Program-made: the position numbers and the translations under genes
In this document: positions 1-10,815 of the stretch, one piece after another
Numbering within the stretch: position 1 is the first letter of the stretch
How the letters are laid out: each line of letters begins with the position of its first letter
Source of the DNA: Nannochloris sp. 'desiccata'
Taxonomy: Eukaryota > Chlorophyta > Trebouxiophyceae > Chlorellales > Chlorellaceae
Assembly (NCBI GenBank): GCA_019044685.2
Contig: JAGTXX020000011.1
Span: forward strand, 1,426,001 to 1,490,000
DNA: 64,000 nucleotides
Direction of reading: 5' to 3'
The notes under the pieces: model-generated
Told to the model about the DNA's origin: nothing
What the model saw: only the letters and a program-made list of their open reading frames with translations
Databases searched by the model: none

Positions 1-730
1 ATGTAGTTCCTGCTTGGACGTTGAGCACACGCTGGGCACGGAATGCATCCCAGGAAGAAAGATGATACCCCTTGGGTAGTAACCCTAACAAGTACGCTAT
101 AAGGAAGTGTCCAGATTCATGTAATGCGACTCTTTTCCCGTACGTAGGACTAATAATCCGCCCAGCGCCATCAACAATCAATGCTTCTATACCGCCGGCG
201 TTGGCTATCTGATCTACAGTCAGCAAAAAGGCAATGATGATACCCCATTGTACCAATTCACTTACATTTAAAGTATTGGTGAAGTAACCAGCAGATAAGC
301 CAGCTAAGAAGCTTCCTTGTAAGATATTTCTAATGCCGTTGAGGGTGGTGTCCTCTGGAGATAAGAAATTTTTAGGTTCAATTTTGTTTAGTCTAAGTTC
401 TTCTAAAGTATATGAGCGTTTGGGAACTTGAGAACCGGTGCCATAGGCTCGAAGAATGCCAGAATCGCGGAGCGAAGCGGCAAGCGTTACGGCATCGTCT
501 TCAGAATTTTTTTCTATTAAAGTTTCTAGTTGTTTAAGGTCAGAAGAAGTGATCTGAGTCGCTTGAGCCCGAATTAAAGATTGTCGACGTGCAGTAAATG
601 GTGCTCTACGGAGCCTAAGTTGTGTTGTTCCAGGAAAAAGGTTCACTTGCGTCGCAGCAGAATGTGATCGTGAAGTGGGTGACAGGCTCGCAAAAGCGGC
701 CCTTGCAGCGCTTAGCTGGGTAGGCATCAT
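1..730 (-). CDS. Plastid FtsH-like (peptidase M41-type) protein, VIR3-like, C-terminus cut off
   Basis: An open frame of 243 codons starts at the ATG ending at 730 and runs off the window edge, so the C-terminus is missing. An in-frame stop lies a few codons upstream, which fixes the start. The first ~60 residues are rich in Ser, Ala, Arg and Thr and lack acids, as in a chloroplast transit peptide. Hydrophobic stretches occur around residues 140-175. They are followed by HESGH (about residues 204-208), an HExxH zinc-protease motif, in a context (ALHESGHFLIAYLLG) typical of the plant FtsH-like family that includes VIRESCENT3. The AAA ATPase domain of true FtsH is absent from the visible part. 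The role is inferred to be a thylakoid or envelope metalloprotease or chaperone. Only the N-terminal part is seen. Confidence 0.75.
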   Translation of the reverse strand, partial: MMPTQLSAARAAFASLSPTSRSHSAATQVNLFPGTTQLRLRRAPFTARRQSLIRAQATQITSSDLKQLETLIEKNSEDDAVTLAASLRDSGILRAYGTGSQVPKRSYTLEELRLNKIEPKNFLSPEDTTLNGIRNILQGSFLAGLSAGYFTNTLNVSELVQWGIIIAFLLTVDQIANAGGIEALIVDGAGRIISPTYGKRVALHESGHFLIAYLLGLLPKGYHLSSWDAFRAQRVLNVQAGTT

Positions 731-1038
731 TGCTAGTGCTTTCAGTAGATTTTAAAATGCTGTCAACTTCTGTTGAAGCTCCTGTTGCGGTGGTGGGTAA
801 TTTTTGAACGAGAAAATCTTCGAGACTGGAAACCAATGAGCTGGGCGTTAAGTTTCGCTGTTATCTGGCATATGAGTAGATACCATTATAAAAATTAGTA
901 CATACAACTGTAATGCGCAGTGATAAAGGCCATCAGTGCACATAGGACCGACTGCCTGTCCAACATCTTGATCAAAATTGAATACAACATACAAACAGAG
1001 GCAATAGCCAAGGAGAATAAGCAAGTGCGTTATTCAAG
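731..1038. promoter_or_regulatory. Divergent intergenic region
   Basis: This 308-bp gap lies between the divergent FtsH-like gene and DRG1 and must hold both promoters and 5' UTRs. A short minus-strand frame at 615-836 overlaps it but looks unrelated to a protein. No defined element was recognised. Confidence 0.4.
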
Positions 1039-2476
1039 ATGGGTATTCTTGAAAAAATCAAGGAAATCGAGTTCGAGGTAAGTTCGGTTCGACATTCTCA
1101 CTTTTCATCACTGACAACAATGCAGCTTCTTTATATACTCATCGCATTGATGTTTTGTTGTCTGTATGCAGATGGGTCGAACTCAAAAGGTAAGAGCGCT
1201 TCATGTCATTAAAACGGAGATGCTGAACTAACAGGCGACGTAAACTTGCATCCACCGACAGGCCACGGCACAAAATTTCTTGCAAGCTTAATATTTACAT
1301 ATTCCTCACCCTAAAGTTTAATCCCCATCGTTGCAGAACAAAGCTACTGAGTACCATTTAGGCCAACTCAAAGCCAAACTGGCAAAATTACGAACCCAGC
1401 TCCAGGAACCTGCCAGTGGTGGCGGTGGCGGCGGTGAAGGATTTGAAGTTCAAAAATATGGAGATGGTCGTGTCGCCCTCATCGGTTTCCCCTCTGTAGG
1501 TAAATCTACCCTACTTACAGAACTCACTGGTACTGCTTCTGAAGCTGCATCGTACGAATTCACCACCCTTACCTGTATTCCAGGAGTGATTCACTATAAA
1601 GACGCTAAAGTACAATTATTAGATTTACCTGGTATTATAGAAGGCGCTGCCGAAGGTAAAGGACGTGGTCGTCAAGTCATCGCGGTATGCAAATCTGCAG
1701 ATTTGTTACTGATGGTTCTAGATGCAGGTAAACCCCATTATCATAGAGAGATTCTAACTAGAGAATTAGAGGCGGTTGGCATTCGATTAAACCGCTCCCC
1801 TCCAAATATTACTTTTAAGAAGAAGAAGACTGGGGGCATGACGATCACTGCGTTGGTTCCATTAACTCATGTAGATGAGAAAATGATTCAAAGAATCCTT
1901 TCGGAGTATAAGATCCACAATGCTGATGTTTTGATCAAAGAGGACATCACCGTCGATGATCTGATCGATGTTATTGAAGGAAATAGACGATATATGAAGT
2001 GTTTATACGTTTACAATAAAGTAGATATCTGCAGTATTGAAGAGGTTGATGAAATCGCACGTAGACCATACTCTATCCCCATTTCTTGCTATCATAAATT
2101 AAATATGGATGGAGTTTTGGAAAGAATTTGGGAAATGATGGGTTTAGTTCGTGTTTACACAAAACGTGTTGGCAATAAACCCGATTTCGCAGAGCCCGTG
2201 GTACTAAGTGAAGACCGTGGTGGTACTACAATGGAGCATTTCTGTCGACATATTCATAGAGATCTAACAAAAGAGTTTAATTATGCTCTTGTGTGGGGTA
2301 CCTCGGCAAAACACATGCCTCAACGGTGCGGTTTATCCCAGCGGTTGGCTGATGAAGATGTGGTGCAGATAGTGAAAAAGAAGGTGATTGATGATGGGAA
2401 AGGGAGGTTTAAAGCTGGAGCGGCAGATTATGTGAAAATTGCTGATAGAGAAAAGAAGAAACCATTGAAGACGTAA
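1039..2476 (+). CDS. DRG1: Developmentally regulated GTP-binding protein DRG1
   Basis: Three exons, 1039-1077, 1172-1189 and 1337-2476, give 398 residues, the usual DRG1 length. The tiny second exon codes MGRTQK. Joining the exons yields the conserved N-terminal [19 protein letters not shown] region, which supports both introns. The Obg-type G domain shows G1 [10 protein letters not shown]3 DLPGI and G4 NKVD. The expected insert and a C-terminal TGS domain (about residues 300-390) follow. DRG1 is a cytosolic translation-associated GTPase that normally works with a DFRP partner; no partner gene is present here. The start is the first in-frame ATG after an AT-rich leader. Confidence 0.95.
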
Positions 2477-2668
2477 CTTGGTAAATTGGCTGTGTACTTT
2501 CTATTTTCTTGCTTTTACTATCGTAAGGATACATATAGGGTTATATACTTGTTTTCAATACCCTTCTTTGCTATAAATCAAGTTTAATACGTTGATGACA
2601 AGTACACGATAGGATTCATTCTCGAGTAGAGAGAGTTTAAAATAAATAAAGGAGATTTTCAATTCATT

Positions 2669-4669
2669 TCATATGCTAGATGAGGCACCTCGCTGTGCCA
2701 TCTGCCCTGCTCCATTTTTTTCAGTTTCTGGTACCACATTAATAATCCGACCCTCTACCGTGGGAGCAATACCAAACTGACCAGTCACCTCATCGTAATA
2801 GTACAACCGATCCAGACCATGTGCACAAGGTGCGAGTTTCAAGGGAGAATCACAGACAGCTTTTAATCTCCTTTTTTCTTCAGGTTCTTGTCCTTTTTTA
2901 CCGCTGCTGCCGTTTTCGTTGAAACTGCTATTACAACCAATACCATTATGACTGTCTTCTGCGTCGCTACTATCGCTATTTGCAGCATGTGTACCATTCA
3001 ACTGTTCAATTCTGCTCAACAAATGATGCACTAATGTCGCTAATCGAGGACATGTCTCTCCATCAACTTCCACAACAGCTTCCGGCAATTTTGAAAATCC
3101 ATCTTTGCCGCTCCGTAAATACGCCTTCGTGGCAACTCTGTAATTCTTATCTAAATTTAATGGTTTCCCAGCAATTGTGACAGATCCAGGGACAATTCGG
3201 CTGCCAGATGGTTGACCAGGATCAAATTTAAACGTAATTCCACTCACTTGTAAGAAACGACCTTCTCGTTTCGGCCATGACGACACGCCCGTCTCTAAAG
3301 TTTCCAGTACATCAGAACCACGTAAGCGTAGCACGACCAGTTCATCTGTAAATGGTAACATTGACACGTAATCACGCATACACAACCTCCCTGCAGCATG
3401 GATCTGGTCAGACCGAATGGTACCTCCATTCAAAAAAGCTGCATCGGCATCGAGGCCTAATCTCATAATGTCTCCCATTAAATTACCAGAATTGGTCTCT
3501 CTGGAGCGGACATGGTCAAACCGAGTATCTATATCTATAAAAGACCGTCCTAAGGGTTCATCCATACGAGTACCCATCAATTTTTGGTATTTTTCTACTA
3601 CAACCGCGACTTCTGGGTCCTCAGGGACGTCCCTCGTCACTTCAATTCTCCGCCAGGTGACATGCGGGCGAGGCACAACTCCCTCGAAGCGTGCTTGCCC
3701 TAATTCTATTTTGGCTTTCGCAGCACGACTACTACCACTGCTGCTGCTATTACTACTAGAAGCAGAACTATTATTATTATTATTATTGCGTAGAGTAGAC
3801 GTGCTTCTGCTGCTAGCAGGAGGTAGCTCTAAATTGATCACACTGAACTCTCGGAAATCAGTTCCTGATTTAATAATCATCGTCCCATAAGGTATGCTTT
3901 GTGTGACTACATAATCGTGATCATGTCCCCCTAGTACGATTTGTATTTCAGGAACCTCTGCTGCGAGTATTTCATCGTTTGGACCACGCATATGTGTCAT
4001 GGCGATCACCAGATCAACCCCAGAGGTGTGTAACTCTTGAGCCAATCGTCGGCCTTCCTGCACAAAGTCCAGATAAATAATATCTTTACGGCAATCGATA
4101 CTAGGGATAGTAAGCAGCCATTCATATTCTACGAGACCTAGAAGACCTATTTTAAGGCCTTGCCATTCCAAAATAAGGCTACGTTGAGCTCCAGCGAGAG
4201 GTTCGTTTGTTTTTGAGTCGAGAACGTTTGATAACAACCACGGAAAATTCCATCCTTCCATCCTTTGTTGAAGGACTTCTACAGTAAAATCTAGATCATG
4301 GTTGCCCACACACGCAGCATGGACTCCAATAGTATTCAGCACAGGGACCATCTGCTCACCGCGGGTGAAGGCGCTAAGTAATGAAGGGTTCAGACAGTCG
4401 CCTGAGAAGAGAACGAGGGGGTTGTCAGCAGCATGCTGATTAACTAGGTGGGCAAAGCGAGAGGCGCCGCCAACAGGTTCTATAGTGCGAGGAGAGATGT
4501 CGTAGACGTCGTTAAAGTGAATGATTGTGAGGTTTTTGCCTTGGGCAGACGCTAGGGTGATGGTGCTCAAGGAGCGGCTGCAGCTGTGGCGGGTGGGACA
4601 AAGGCCAGCACCTCCCAAGCAAGGCCGAGGTTGGGGAGGTAAAACGCCAGGGAAACGCACTGCGAGCAT
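2669..4669 (-). CDS. 5'-nucleotidase / 2',3'-cyclic phosphodiesterase family metallophosphoesterase
   Basis: A single open frame gives 666 residues from the ATG ending at 4669. An upstream ATG at 4738 would add 23 AT-coded residues and is less likely. The metallophosphatase domain has IIHFNDVYD, GNHDLDF and GGHDHDY as metal-ligand motifs. The C-terminal 5'-nucleotidase domain has FLNGGTIRSD and the LPFTDELV region. This is the UshA/CD73 architecture. Many members are secreted, but the N-terminus (about 40 residues, Pro- and Arg-rich) is not a clear signal peptide, so the location is open. A low-complexity Asn/Ser run near the domain junction (positions about 3737-3790) is a local expansion. 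Substrate is inferred to be nucleotides or cyclic nucleotides. Confidence 0.85.
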   Translation of the reverse strand: MLAVRFPGVLPPQPRPCLGGAGLCPTRHSCSRSLSTITLASAQGKNLTIIHFNDVYDISPRTIEPVGGASRFAHLVNQHAADNPLVLFSGDCLNPSLLSAFTRGEQMVPVLNTIGVHAACVGNHDLDFTVEVLQQRMEGWNFPWLLSNVLDSKTNEPLAGAQRSLILEWQGLKIGLLGLVEYEWLLTIPSIDCRKDIIYLDFVQEGRRLAQELHTSGVDLVIAMTHMRGPNDEILAAEVPEIQIVLGGHDHDYVVTQSIPYGTMIIKSGTDFREFSVINLELPPASSRSTSTLRNNNNNNSSASSSNSSSSGSSRAAKAKIELGQARFEGVVPRPHVTWRRIEVTRDVPEDPEVAVVVEKYQKLMGTRMDEPLGRSFIDIDTRFDHVRSRETNSGNLMGDIMRLGLDADAAFLNGGTIRSDQIHAAGRLCMRDYVSMLPFTDELVVLRLRGSDVLETLETGVSSWPKREGRFLQVSGITFKFDPGQPSGSRIVPGSVTIAGKPLNLDKNYRVATKAYLRSGKDGFSKLPEAVVEVDGETCPRLATLVHHLLSRIEQLNGTHAANSDSSDAEDSHNGIGCNSSFNENGSSGKKGQEPEEKRRLKAVCDSPLKLAPCAHGLDRLYYYDEVTGQFGIAPTVEGRIINVVPETEKNGAGQMAQRGASSSI

Positions 4670-5097
4670 CTCTAATGTGATTTTCAAATAATTGGAGGAA
4701 AGATTAAGCCAAAACTTGAATGAAATTTTAAAAAGCAAGATCAGCCATCAATTTAAAAATTAGCAGCGTTGCACCCAGTTTGGTAAAAGATAGTAACATT
4801 TTTGGACTTATACAATGTGAAGACGTTTGAAAGTGGTGTTTTTCCTAAATAATTAACATGCAGGACTGAGAGTTTGATCGATTTTGTCGACGGCAGTTTT
4901 TTCTTGTTCGGCACACTGCTTGCTGTTTTTCAATGGCGACCTCCCCATCCATTCCTCATTCCAACCAACATATCGCATATCGTTTGCACTCATAAGAGCA
5001 GCCAACGTTTGTCTGGATGCTGTCTCTTTAATATGCTGGTTGCGATCACGACTTTTAGCTCGTTGAACTTTTTTTTATTTAGCCTTCTCTAGACAGG
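4670..5097. promoter_or_regulatory. Divergent promoter region
   Basis: This stretch separates the divergent phosphoesterase and alpha/beta hydrolase genes. It is AT-rich with no convincing ORF; short frames at 4874-5092 look random. It presumably holds both promoters. Confidence 0.4.
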
Positions 5098-6090
5098 ATG
5101 CAGCTCTTGAGGGAGTTAAGACGACGAGGGCTAGCTACCCATTCAGCCGCTTGGGCCGATGCTGGCCCTCTTTTCACCGAACATATGCTTTTCTCCGGCG
5201 GGGGCCTGGACGACGCTGGCGGTAGCCATAAACTTGCTGTTATAATGCATGGGCTACTCGGAGCAGGTCGCAACCTGCGTGGATTCACAACTGAACTATT
5301 TAAACGCTCAGATGCTACATGGACCACTGTATTCGTCGATCTTCGGAACCACGGGAAGTCTTCTCAACGACCTGGCCTCGACCCTCCCCACACATTGGAA
5401 GCAGCAGCGAAGGACGTTATTGCTACTGTGCAAGCAAGCTGGCCATCTGGACAAATAGATGCTTTAATTGGGCACTCTTTAGGGGGCAAAGTAGCTCTAG
5501 AAGTTACAAAACAGCTTGGGCAGAACGGACCTAGCGACGGTAATCAACTTCCACCTTTGCCCCGCCAAGTATGGTGTCTAGATTCAATTCCAGGAAAGGT
5601 TCCAGAGGGTGTTTCAGACGATGTTTCAGCTGTAATACACACTATCAATGAAATTCCTCTACCGATACCATCAAGAGAATGGCTTTTTGCTGAACTAAAT
5701 CGACGTGGCCACCAAAATAAGGGATTTCAACAATGGCTGGCTAGTAATTTACGTTTAAATGGTAATAAAAATGAGTATGAATGGGCATTCAACGTCGCTG
5801 GAGCTACAGAAATGTTTGAATCGTATAAAAAAAATGAGTATTGGAATTTGCTTCGATCACCGCCACAACTGAAAACTGAAATCCATCTAGTCAAAGCAAT
5901 GAAAGGAGGTAGATGGAATAAAGGAGGCAATGACATGGCTGATAGACTATTTGAATTAGAAAAAGAAGTGAAAAAGAACCCTTCTAGTAGATTTCATGTA
6001 CATGAGATGCCTCATGTCGGTCACTGGCTTCATGCTGAGGACCCAACGGGGGTTGCAAATTTATTGGCACCTCATATTTTGAAGCTATAA
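5098..6090 (+). CDS. Alpha/beta hydrolase, ABHD11-like
   Basis: An uninterrupted frame of 330 residues. HGLLGAGRNL forms the oxyanion region and GHSLGGK is the nucleophile elbow with Ser. VFVDLRNHGKS is the typical strand-4 motif, and a late HVGHWLHAEDP supplies the catalytic His. The domain matches the ABHD11 / bacterial YbfF esterase group, which is organellar in animals. The first ~25 residues are basic with no acids before position 21, compatible with mitochondrial or plastid targeting (inference). The substrate is unknown. Confidence 0.85.
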   Translation: MQLLRELRRRGLATHSAAWADAGPLFTEHMLFSGGGLDDAGGSHKLAVIMHGLLGAGRNLRGFTTELFKRSDATWTTVFVDLRNHGKSSQRPGLDPPHTLEAAAKDVIATVQASWPSGQIDALIGHSLGGKVALEVTKQLGQNGPSDGNQLPPLPRQVWCLDSIPGKVPEGVSDDVSAVIHTINEIPLPIPSREWLFAELNRRGHQNKGFQQWLASNLRLNGNKNEYEWAFNVAGATEMFESYKKNEYWNLLRSPPQLKTEIHLVKAMKGGRWNKGGNDMADRLFELEKEVKKNPSSRFHVHEMPHVGHWLHAEDPTGVANLLAPHILKL

Positions 6091-6229
6091 GAACGTAATA
6101 CTACCATTTTGTTGTTATTTTAAGCTAGTTTTTTTTCCTAAGGAGAGCATATAATACGAACTAAATCTATGAACGATTTATTCAACACATTGTATAGCTT
6201 TTTTTGCCTTCTTTCCAATATTAAAGTTT

Positions 6230-7300
6230 CTAAACCCATTCTCGTGGCTCAGTTAAGACTTGAATCAACTTCTCCTCTTCAGACCCTTTCTCAGGCTCTA
6301 CCCTGTACTTCCATGCTATTAAAGGTGGCGCACTGACCATAATAGACTCTATTCTCCCTCCATCTAACCCAAATTTAACCCCTCGATCGTATAACAAATT
6401 GAACTCTAGATACCGTCCTCTCCTCAAAAGTTGCCACTCCCGTTGCGCAGGGGTATAACTCAAACCGCGATTTCTCTTCACTATAGGTGCCCATGATGGT
6501 ATAATACCATCTCCTACATCTCGGACAAACTTTTCTACGTCGTATTTCTCAGTTGCGGCGTCGAGATCATCAAAAAAGAGGCCTCCAAGGCCTCGGTGTT
6601 CTTTCCTAGCAGGGATATAGAAATATCGATCGCACCATTCTTTAAATTGAGGATAAAGTTTATGATCGTATTTATCACAAACAGATTTCCAATATTGGTG
6701 GAATTCACGACCGTCAGATTCGTTTAGGTAGAAAGGAGTGAGATCACAACCACCCCCATACCACTGACGCCCTTCTACTTCAAACAATCTGACGTCAGCA
6801 CGGAGAGTTGGAATGAATGGGTGGGCGCTATGGAAAACTAGAGACATTGCTGCAGCTGCATAAGGCTGACCTCCTGCTGGGTCGACACAATGTCGGCCTC
6901 TTGAGCTCATCATTTTGGCTCTCTCAGGGGAGAGTACCCCGTTGATTACCGAAATGTTGACAGCTGCTTTTTCTAGAATACTCCCACATTCTAATACGGA
7001 AGTGATACCGTATCCTATATTGGAATTGCCGGCCTCGCGCTCCCAACGGTCATGTATGAAACGTTGACCACTGCCGTCAAGAGCCTCGGCGGCGGCGATG
7101 ATCGAATTTTGTAGATCAAGGATGTAGTGCTGAAATGTGTCTGGGACTATATTGCCTGACGATGAAGCCGTCACAAGCCGACGTGTAAGAGGGCATCCGA
7201 GGCTTGAAGCTTTATAGTTAGGTGTTGCTGTGGAATGAGTTGATCGACACAGGTTGGTTGGTGTTAAGTGAGGCCTCAAGAGCCTTGGAGATAGTTGCAT
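6230..7300 (-). CDS. CPOX: Coproporphyrinogen III oxidase, oxygen-dependent (plastid)
   Basis: Oxidative decarboxylation of coproporphyrinogen III to protoporphyrinogen IX in haem and chlorophyll synthesis. The signature segments are clear: VDPAGGQPYAAAAMSLVFHS, ADVRLFEVEGRQWYGGGCDL, RGLGGLFFDDLD and the C-terminal YRVEPEKGSEEEKL..PREWV. The start is placed at the ATG ending at 7300 (356 residues). The open frame extends to 7369, but the upstream part contains a ttttcag-like acceptor and looks untranslated or intronic. The N-terminal ~50 residues are Ser/Thr/Arg-rich, consistent with a plastid transit peptide. It is HemF-type, not the radical-SAM HemN type. Confidence 0.95.
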   Translation of the reverse strand: MQLSPRLLRPHLTPTNLCRSTHSTATPNYKASSLGCPLTRRLVTASSSGNIVPDTFQHYILDLQNSIIAAAEALDGSGQRFIHDRWEREAGNSNIGYGITSVLECGSILEKAAVNISVINGVLSPERAKMMSSRGRHCVDPAGGQPYAAAAMSLVFHSAHPFIPTLRADVRLFEVEGRQWYGGGCDLTPFYLNESDGREFHQYWKSVCDKYDHKLYPQFKEWCDRYFYIPARKEHRGLGGLFFDDLDAATEKYDVEKFVRDVGDGIIPSWAPIVKRNRGLSYTPAQREWQLLRRGRYLEFNLLYDRGVKFGLDGGRIESIMVSAPPLIAWKYRVEPEKGSEEEKLIQVLTEPREWV

Positions 7301-7535
7301 TGCTAGTGATCTAAGTCTGAAAACAATGAAAATGCCGAAATAGTTGGGAATTGTTGCAAATTTATGCACCCTTCCCTGCCACTCGATCAGATCTGAGCGA
7401 TTTAGAAGCTTTAAGCTCGCTAACCTGACTTAAATCCACAGAAAAAAAAGTACAGACATCTAAATTAAAGTACCTCGACATCATCAGAATCTAAAAAAGT
7501 GGCTTTCCCTTGTTGTTCAACCAGTTTCCGAGACC

Positions 7536-8060
7536 ATGATCGCCAGCACTGCTTCCTTTGCCCGCCCCCTTGCGGTCAAGCAAGCTACTTTTCAGCCCAA
7601 GAAGCAACGCAATGTAGTCATGGCCACGTCTTCAAAACACAATGAAGCTTGCCCTCCTGTCTTAGATAGAAGAAGGTGTGTAGGCGATATTGTCTTTCAT
7701 CCCGACATTGATATTAAAAATGTGCCACAACAAACCCAAGCTCTAATATAAACTAACACAATGGTGTTCATTTGCACCTTTATATCTGCAGCATGATGCC
7801 GTTGATGATTCTCCCTGCCTTGCTGCTGGCTGCTAAACCTGCCGCTGCTATTGGAAAAGACCCCAGACAGATGGCGAGAGAGTGAGTTTTACACGTGATG
7901 TTCATAAGATATGGCCATTTGCATCTAAAATAATGGATTTTTTGATTTTTCACTGCGCAGGAGGGAAGCCAGAAAGGCTAAGATGAGGGAAGCTCTCAAG
8001 GCAAAAACCGCCGCCAATTCTGCCCCCACTGCTGCTCCTGCTCCGGCTGTTGGCGAGTGA
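7536..8060 (+). CDS. Small thylakoid-lumen-targeted protein, unknown function
   Basis: Three exons, 7536-7675, 7792-7881 and 7961-8060, give 109 residues; donors and acceptors are canonical and phases agree. The protein reads as a bipartite plastid precursor. A basic, Ser/Thr-rich leader of ~45 residues is followed by RRSMMPLMILPALLLAAKPAAA (about residues 45-66), a twin-arginine plus hydrophobic segment ending in AxA. The predicted mature part is only ~43 residues: a charged Lys/Arg/Glu helix-like stretch (about MAREREARKAKMREALK) and an Ala/Pro tail. No known photosystem subunit was recognised. A small lumenal photosystem accessory peptide is the simplest guess, but that is inference. Confidence 0.7.
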
Positions 8061-8367
8061 GCTTTGGCTATCCCTCTTTTTCTGTGACTGCAATATAAGA
8101 GCACTGCTTGCATTACAATGAAACTCCATTATTAATAACTGTGGGTGGCAAGGTGGTTTAATTTAAGTTTGTTTGTTTTGCGGGAGCGTCCTTTATACTT
8201 CTCCTTAGAACAAGATTACCCTTTATAAACGACCTCGCCTTGTTTTTTGATTCGATTGATATATTCAGTTTTAAATAATATGATATCTGGTGTAATACCA
8301 ATCTTTATAGAGTACTTTGATGGTTAGAATTTTTCACGATTAGAATCTGCGATCATTCCACCCAAAA
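8061..8367. other. Intergenic region
   Basis: AT-rich gap between two plus-strand genes. It must hold the 3' UTR of the thylakoid protein gene and the promoter of the AAA ATPase. No specific element recognised. Confidence 0.4.
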
Positions 8368-10520
8368 ATGAATAAGCGCAATCTTATCCCCAATTTGCGA
8401 CAAATGTACATGTTAGCAACTGCTAACGCTGAAAAGAGGTTTCTAGGTGCGTTGATTTCTCATAGAAAATATAAGCTAAAGACATTTTACTTCTTTCATC
8501 CCCCGCTGTTCAGCTTACCTGAAGAGACAAGGTTTCCCTCCCTCGTATTGCAGGCGCATTAACAGAGCCACTCACGTATAGCAAGACAACAACAGTCACA
8601 AACTGGCCATTTATCGATTCATCGACGAGGGCTTTTCTCCTTGCCTCTGCTGCTGCCGCCACCATAATAACATCTGTCCATTGTGAGGCTCAAAACAATA
8701 ATGCTAACGACAAGATTACCGAAACACAAGTACGTCAAGCTATTCATGATTTATGGCTTCGTGTAGATGAACACCTTCACCGCCTCGATGCTTCGAAGCT
8801 CCAGGGCCAGTCCCTTCCCAAAATAGCAGAGCCGGTGGTAGAATTTATTAATGGCCAGGGTCAAGTAATAGTCACTTTCGATATACCACAGCAGCTGAAT
8901 GTACATGGTGCTACATCTCTTCTACGCAAGCTACTATCTTCCCCTCAGTTCTATTCAACTGGGAAAGGAATTCGAGGTGAAAACGAGCTTCCTGGTGGTG
9001 GTGCGATGGCGGGGGCGTCGACGAGCGACACGAGCTCTTCAGGCCCTAAAGGCGTTGCGAGAAGATTAAGACGACAGAGCTCTTCAGAAGATTCTGTTGT
9101 AGTTGACATTTTAGAACCGTATAATCAAGAAGAGCCTGCTCGATTTGAATTTCGGGGTGTTTGTACGAGCGCCAATTTGAAGTTACTCGAAGCAGTCATG
9201 CTACAAGCTGCCCAGCCTGTAGCTGCTTCTCACCATATCGATAGTAAGAGGCAGAGAAGTAGAAATTTCCCAGGATGGTTTGGTAATTTAGGCTCAGCTG
9301 TAGATGATGAAATTGAATCTGGATTAGAAGAGTTTTTTGAGCCACTTAGAGAAATGATGAAAGAGTTTGAGAGAATGCACGGAGAGCCCCCTCACGGCTG
9401 GAGCGGTGGCGGTGGTGGTGGCGACAGAGATGGCTTTCCCCCATTTCATCTTCCTCAAGCGAAACGATTTGACTATCCAGATATAGATACTCATAGTGGA
9501 AGTTCATTTTCTTCTTCTCCTGCTACTGGTGCTGACAAAGCAATGGATGCAGCATTGAGGAAGCTGAGAGATATGGGTTGCCAAGTGTTTTTACCCCACA
9601 GCACCGTCACCGACATCGAGAAAAATGAAAAAACCAAAGACAACGAATCTAAACCAAAGACTTCTGTTGTTGACTGGGGTCCATTAGCAGGCTACAATGA
9701 ACAGAAACGAGCTATAGAAGATTGTCTTTTGCTTCCTTTAGTAAGGCCAGAGGTATATGATGGAGTTGCTCGGGGCACCAGGGAGAAGTTTGCACCAAAT
9801 CGGCCACGAGCAGTGCTCTTCGTTGGGCCCCCAGGGACAGGGAAAACCAGTTCTGCGCGTGTTATTGCCAGTCAAGCTGCGGTTCCTCTTGTGTATATTC
9901 CTCTGGAGTCCCTAGGCAGTAAGTGGTATGGAGAAAGTGAGAAAAAATTGGCCGAGGCCTTGGCTGCCGCGGACTCTCTGCCAGAAGGATGTATTATTTT
10001 TTTAGATGAATTAGATGCTTTGGCAACGTCTAGAAGTGGGGATATGCATGAAGCAACAAGGAGATTACTCGGTGTTTTGTTAAGGCATATGGATGGCTTT
10101 GACACGTCAAAGCGCAGCGTGATCGTCGGAGCTACTAATCGAGCTCAAGATTTAGATAACGCATTGTTAAGCCGATTTTCAGCAGTAGTTGAGTTTGGGC
10201 TACCTGATGAGACTTGCAGAAGAGATATTTTGAAGACGTATGCAAAGAATTTGAAAGAGGTAGAGCTCTTGGCTGTAGCTGCGGCAACTCCCGGGATGGC
10301 GGGAAGGGATTTGAGAGATATTTGTGAGCAGGCAGAAAGGAAATGGGCAGCAAAGATTATACGGGGTCAAGCTCTGGAAGGGAGTTATCCGCCGGTGAAA
10401 GAATATTTAGAGGCAGCGAATGCCAGGCTAGTAGAAATGGCACATGCTCTGGGCAGCGGCACTGGTAGTGGTAGTAATAATCTGCTAGGAGGGCCGGTTA
10501 GGTTGAAATCGATGCCTTAG
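8368..10520 (+). CDS. Membrane-anchored AAA+ ATPase
   Basis: Two exons, 8368-8446 and 8554-10520, give 681 residues. The phase-1 junction reads FLG-ALTEPL and removes the need for a GTG start at 8835. The first ~60 residues are basic and could target an organelle. RAFLLASAAAATIITSV (about residues 50-66) is a likely membrane segment. A Gly-rich linker with low-complexity runs follows. The AAA domain has GPPGTGKTSS (Walker A, about 451), IIFLDELDAL (Walker B, about 507), GATNRAQDLD and the arginine-finger region SRF. It resembles the Msp1/spastin/FtsH-like AAA group, but no protease HExxH follows the ATPase. It is likely an organelle membrane ATPase of unassigned substrate. Confidence 0.8.
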
Positions 10521-10815
10521 AATGTTTTAATGTGTCATTCTAATGTCATAATCAACCATGTAACGCACTAAGGGCTTTCGTTTGAGGGAGTGGCCAGGCC
10601 CTTCCGAATTTCGGCTCCGACCCGACCGGGTTGAAATTCAAGGTAGAAAGGTGAACCTCAGCGGTTGTTGGGTTGATAATTAGGGCACCGGCCCCAACCA
10701 GAAGGAATTATAGTAATTTTATAGATACCCACTAGTATTTTAATAGATATACTGGGCAGTAGGAAGTGGATTAGTCTTTGCAAGTGACTTAGCCAGCATT
10801 CATCCCCCTTCAACA

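Noticed and set aside
8835..10520. A GTG-started gene for the AAA ATPase
   Set aside because: Splicing 8446 to 8554 gives an ATG-started protein with a leader and membrane segment; GTG starts are not expected in nuclear genes.
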